Positions 61,395 through 64,000 of a stretch of 64,000 nt of DNA are shown here, in pieces. This stretch comes from Hofstenia miamia (taxonomy: Eukaryota; Xenacoelomorpha; Acoela), in NCBI GenBank assembly GCA_004352715.1, contig SCFE01000091.1, forward strand, positions 1,204,278 to 1,268,277. Direction: 5' to 3'. How positions within the stretch are numbered: the stretch's first letter is position 1; the number at the start of each line of letters is the position of its first letter. Both the position numbers and the translations under genes were made by a program. The notes under the pieces are model-generated. The model searched no databases and was not told the DNA's origin. It saw only the letters and a program-made list of their open reading frames with translations.

Positions 61395-61981
61395 CGGTCT
61401 TGATCATGCGACGATATTGAAAAATAGACTTTAAAAATGTATTCTCCGGCTTAGTCTTTAAAACTTTTAGTGTTTTTGTTTAACATATTTTGATTTAGCC
61501 AATCAAAACAAGTTTTGAAAACCTGACGTGCGGACATTCGATTATGACTCCTCTTGTGTACGCTACTGGATAAGAGGCAATAACATTGTTTTTAAACAGA
61601 GTTAAAAGAAAAGCAATGTGCTTTGAAAGAAACTATTGAAAACAACTACTAAGGGAAGTGATCCAAATTCAATACGTNNNNNNNNNNNNNNNNNNNNNCG
61701 GTCTTGATCATGCGACGATATTGAAAAATAGACTTTAAAAATGTATTCTCCGGCTTAGTCTTTAAAACTTTTAGTGTTTTTGTTTAACATATTTTGATTT
61801 AGCCAATCAAAACAAGTTTTGAAAACCTGACGTGCGGACATTCGATTATGACTCCTCTTGTGTACGCTACTGGATAAGAGGCAATAACATTGTTTTTAAA
61901 CAGAGTTAAAAGAAAAGCAATGTGCTTTGAAAGAAACTATTGAAAACAACTACTAAGGGAAGTGATCCAAATTCAATACGT
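61395..61981. repeat. 283-bp identical flanks around an assembly gap
   Basis: 61395-61677 and 61699-61981 are identical as far as I can read, separated by 21 N (61678-61698). This is the pattern of contig ends that overlap but were not merged. Confidence 0.95.
61678..61698. other. Assembly gap (21 N)
   Basis: Run of N between two identical 283-bp segments. Confidence 0.99.
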
Positions 61982-62248
61982 TAACAAGTGAAAATGCACC
62001 GTAAACACCCATTCTAGTTTCAAATGCCTGCATACGCTTAATAAATTGAATTGCATAGATATATGCAGAACCTAAATGTGTCAAAGTTATTTGTAATAAC
62101 ATTTGCGGAAAAACACGCTTTAACGTAAACATCAGCTTTAGCGAATTTATTTTGAGGTAAGTTAACGATCTGGTTTACGGTCATGTTAACGTAAAATACC
62201 ATTTGTTAACGGTGTTGTTAACGTATTGAATTTGAATCACTTCCCTAA
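61954..62248. mobile_element. 289-bp TIR element with TAA target duplication
   Basis: The element spans 61957-62245. Its ends are about 30-bp inverted repeats starting GGGAAGTGATCCAAATTC (left) and GGGAAGTGATTCAAATTC (right, other strand), reaching to ACGTTAACA. TAA stands on both sides (61954-61956, 62246-62248). TWA duplications and GGG starts suggest a Harbinger-type MITE. The middle has further gttaacg repeats. Because of the gap duplication, the left 22 bases also occur at 61,655-61,677. Confidence 0.75.
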
Positions 62249-63230
62249 ACCAGAATTTTAAGGCGAATTTTAAAATGGATAACATATCTACAAAACCCAT
62301 AACTCAAAAAATAAATATTAACATGAATAAATACAGTAATAAGTATTGCAACAAGTCGTCTGCTTGTATACTAAAAATCACATCATATTATATCCGGTGC
62401 TTTGTAAATGTTTTGAAATCAAACCAAATGAAAAGTTGATAATCCATTCTAGAAGTTGATACAGAGCGAGAAATGACAAGTTATAAATGCCACACCAAAC
62501 AACACAATTGTGAATTGACTCAGGGTAAAGAATGAGTATTCATGAGTATCCAAGTATAAAATATAATTTTTACTTTGAATCGCACTCTATCAATTGAATT
62601 TGTTGATTATTTGGGGCTGCAATTATCTTTATCAATGATTACAGCGCTGGTCTGAGTCCTTGTGCATTTTGATGGGCTGTTGAGGGGATTGAAAGACATG
62701 GATATTGTTTAAACGACACAGATAATATGTCAATATATGGGTTAATTTTATATTTTGTTTTAAACAGCACTTGTTTGCTGTAACAGCTTCGGCTGTTAAC
62801 AGCAGTGCTGTTAGCAACCTTGCCCATAAACTAAATGCTTGCAGGCCTATTTTTGTGAATATTACACAATTTTGTAATTCACTTATGATGGTATTTAGAT
62901 TAACCAGTTAATATAATTTAAAACTTTGAATAATGAATATCTTTATGAGTTAGAATTTTGATGTTAGGCTTCGGTGGTATGCAATTTTTGCAGATGGTAC
63001 GGTAACTGTAGTGTATGAATTGAATACCGCCGGTAACGGATAGCGATTTTCGTCAAAAAACAGGGCATAGAAATAACTATATTGAAAATTAAAAATAAAT
63101 AGATTATGCTATGTAAACATCGGTTCAGCTGTGTGGTCAGGTAAATGCCTTTCACGTTAATCAGTAACGAAGCCCTTAACGAAAGTGTTGGTGGCTTGAA
63201 CTGTAAGTATTCTTCGAGCCACCAGAGTAG
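62249..63230. other. Non-coding stretch
   Basis: No gene recognised. Contains the right palindrome cluster at 62,775-62,818. Confidence 0.55.
62775..62818. repeat. GCTGTTAACAGC palindrome cluster, right
   Basis: GCTGTAACAGC, GCTGTTAACAGC and GCTGTTAGC in a row, the approximate inverse order of the cluster at 61,297-61,330. Confidence 0.6.
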
Positions 63231-63340
63231 GAATTGCGTTGGCCCTAAAGTCGGCTCGGGCTGGGCCAGACTTGGGCTGAGATGTCATTGGGCCGGATTT
63301 TCGACATAACAATTTGGCCTGGGCTGGGTAAAGTAAACAA
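63231..63340. mobile_element. GGCC-rich hAT-like fragment
   Basis: Dense gggctgggcc, attgggccgg and ggcctgggctggg repeats, like the scraps at 12.9 and 13.9 kb. Ends not defined. Confidence 0.35.
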
Positions 63341-64000
63341 GATTTCTGCTAATTTAATTTGTCTGTGTGAACCTGTTTTGTAATTTCAAACACCGTAGTA
63401 AGTATTCGTGTCTCTTCTTAATAAAGGCTTTTGAATAATTAATTATTACACTACTTAACATAATATAGAAGAAGGTATTTTACACAAAACAGTGAAAAAT
63501 GTATGTTTGTTATATATTTATCAAAGTTGCTACAAAATCAATATGGGCAATAGAACTTACATTTCAGTTTATTGGGTGGCTGAAAGTTGAGTAGTAAAAT
63601 TCAAGGAATGTCGCAATAAAGGGCAAGAGTTAAAATATGATTAGAGAACAAACCACGAAGTAGACATTATATTTTATATATGTTTTGTTTTTGTTGAATC
63701 TAAGCAGCCCTAAAAGTATAGTTTACATTGTGTCGAGGAGCTAAAGTCTATTTTATAGTATATTTGAATAAATTGCAATTTTTCGAAAAGAAATTTTCAT
63801 GCCATACTTCTGAATGAATTATAGCGTCTTAGTAAATTTGATGGAGATCTAATTATTTAATTGAAATGTTACAGTGCGCTAAGTATTATAAATTGATGTT
63901 TGACATAATGAATTCCCTTCTATTATTTTGGTTTATAAATTACAGTATCTTCCTTCTTAAAATATTTATTCTCATCTGTTCAATAGTCGTACAAAATTTT
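63341..64000. other. Non-coding AT-rich stretch
   Basis: Nothing recognised. Confidence 0.55.

Noticed and set aside
1-64000. CRISPR arrays, tRNA or rRNA genes
   Set aside because: No regular spacer-repeat arrays and no complete tRNA or rRNA sequence seen; the only tRNA-like piece is the LINE head at 27.85 kb.

Overview
This is an AT-rich animal (metazoan invertebrate) genomic window with spliced genes, AATAAA-type poly(A) signals, many TA and AAT microsatellites, and a very heavy load of old transposable elements. No prokaryotic gene organisation is present. I cannot fix the species from sequence alone. Only two host genes are convincing: a six-exon major facilitator superfamily transporter of the SLC18B1-like type on the minus strand (4,389-12,429), and a 60-residue subunit of mitochondrial complex III (UQCR10/QCR9 family) on the plus strand (56,051-56,233).

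Layout. 1-4 kb: TA microsatellites and a 1.74-kb terminal-inverted-repeat (TIR) element with a smaller element nested in it. 4.4-12.4 kb: the transporter gene, whose long introns carry two short hAT-type elements with 8-bp target duplications and a degraded transposase relic. 12.4-17 kb: no gene, GGCC-rich hAT-like fragments. 17.0-21.6 kb: a 4.6-kb element with long TIRs that holds an almost exact 761-bp tandem duplication. 23.3-24.4 kb: a hAT transposase pseudogene ending in a typical hAT terminus. 27.8-36.2 kb: decayed LINE copies with a restriction-like endonuclease (R4/Dong-like) joined to TAA repeats, split by a tandem array of internally deleted LTR elements that share LTRs. 37.6-48.5 kb: a nearly full-length, inactivated Ty3/Gypsy-type LTR retrotransposon (gag, protease, RT, RNase H, integrase, then an unrecognised third coding region). 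49.2-49.8 kb: a short mariner-type element. 51.6-52.9 kb: a second, LTR-free relative of that third coding region. 54.5-64 kb: normal AT-rich sequence with UQCR10, a 5'-truncated LINE reverse transcriptase, small TIR elements, and an assembly gap with identical flanks.

The most striking large-scale feature is compositional. From about 27.85 to 54.54 kb the CG dinucleotide is nearly absent (none seen by eye in the 4.8 kb from about 49.73 to 54.54 kb), while both flanks contain CG at ordinary frequency and the right-hand change is abrupt. Inside this block only the gag-pol element keeps scattered CG sites, and the mariner copy is rich in them. The block is either a long-methylated and deaminated transposon island, a large insertion of foreign origin, or a scaffold join. 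The genes here do not form a pathway; the window is best read as two housekeeping-type loci separated by a transposon graveyard.
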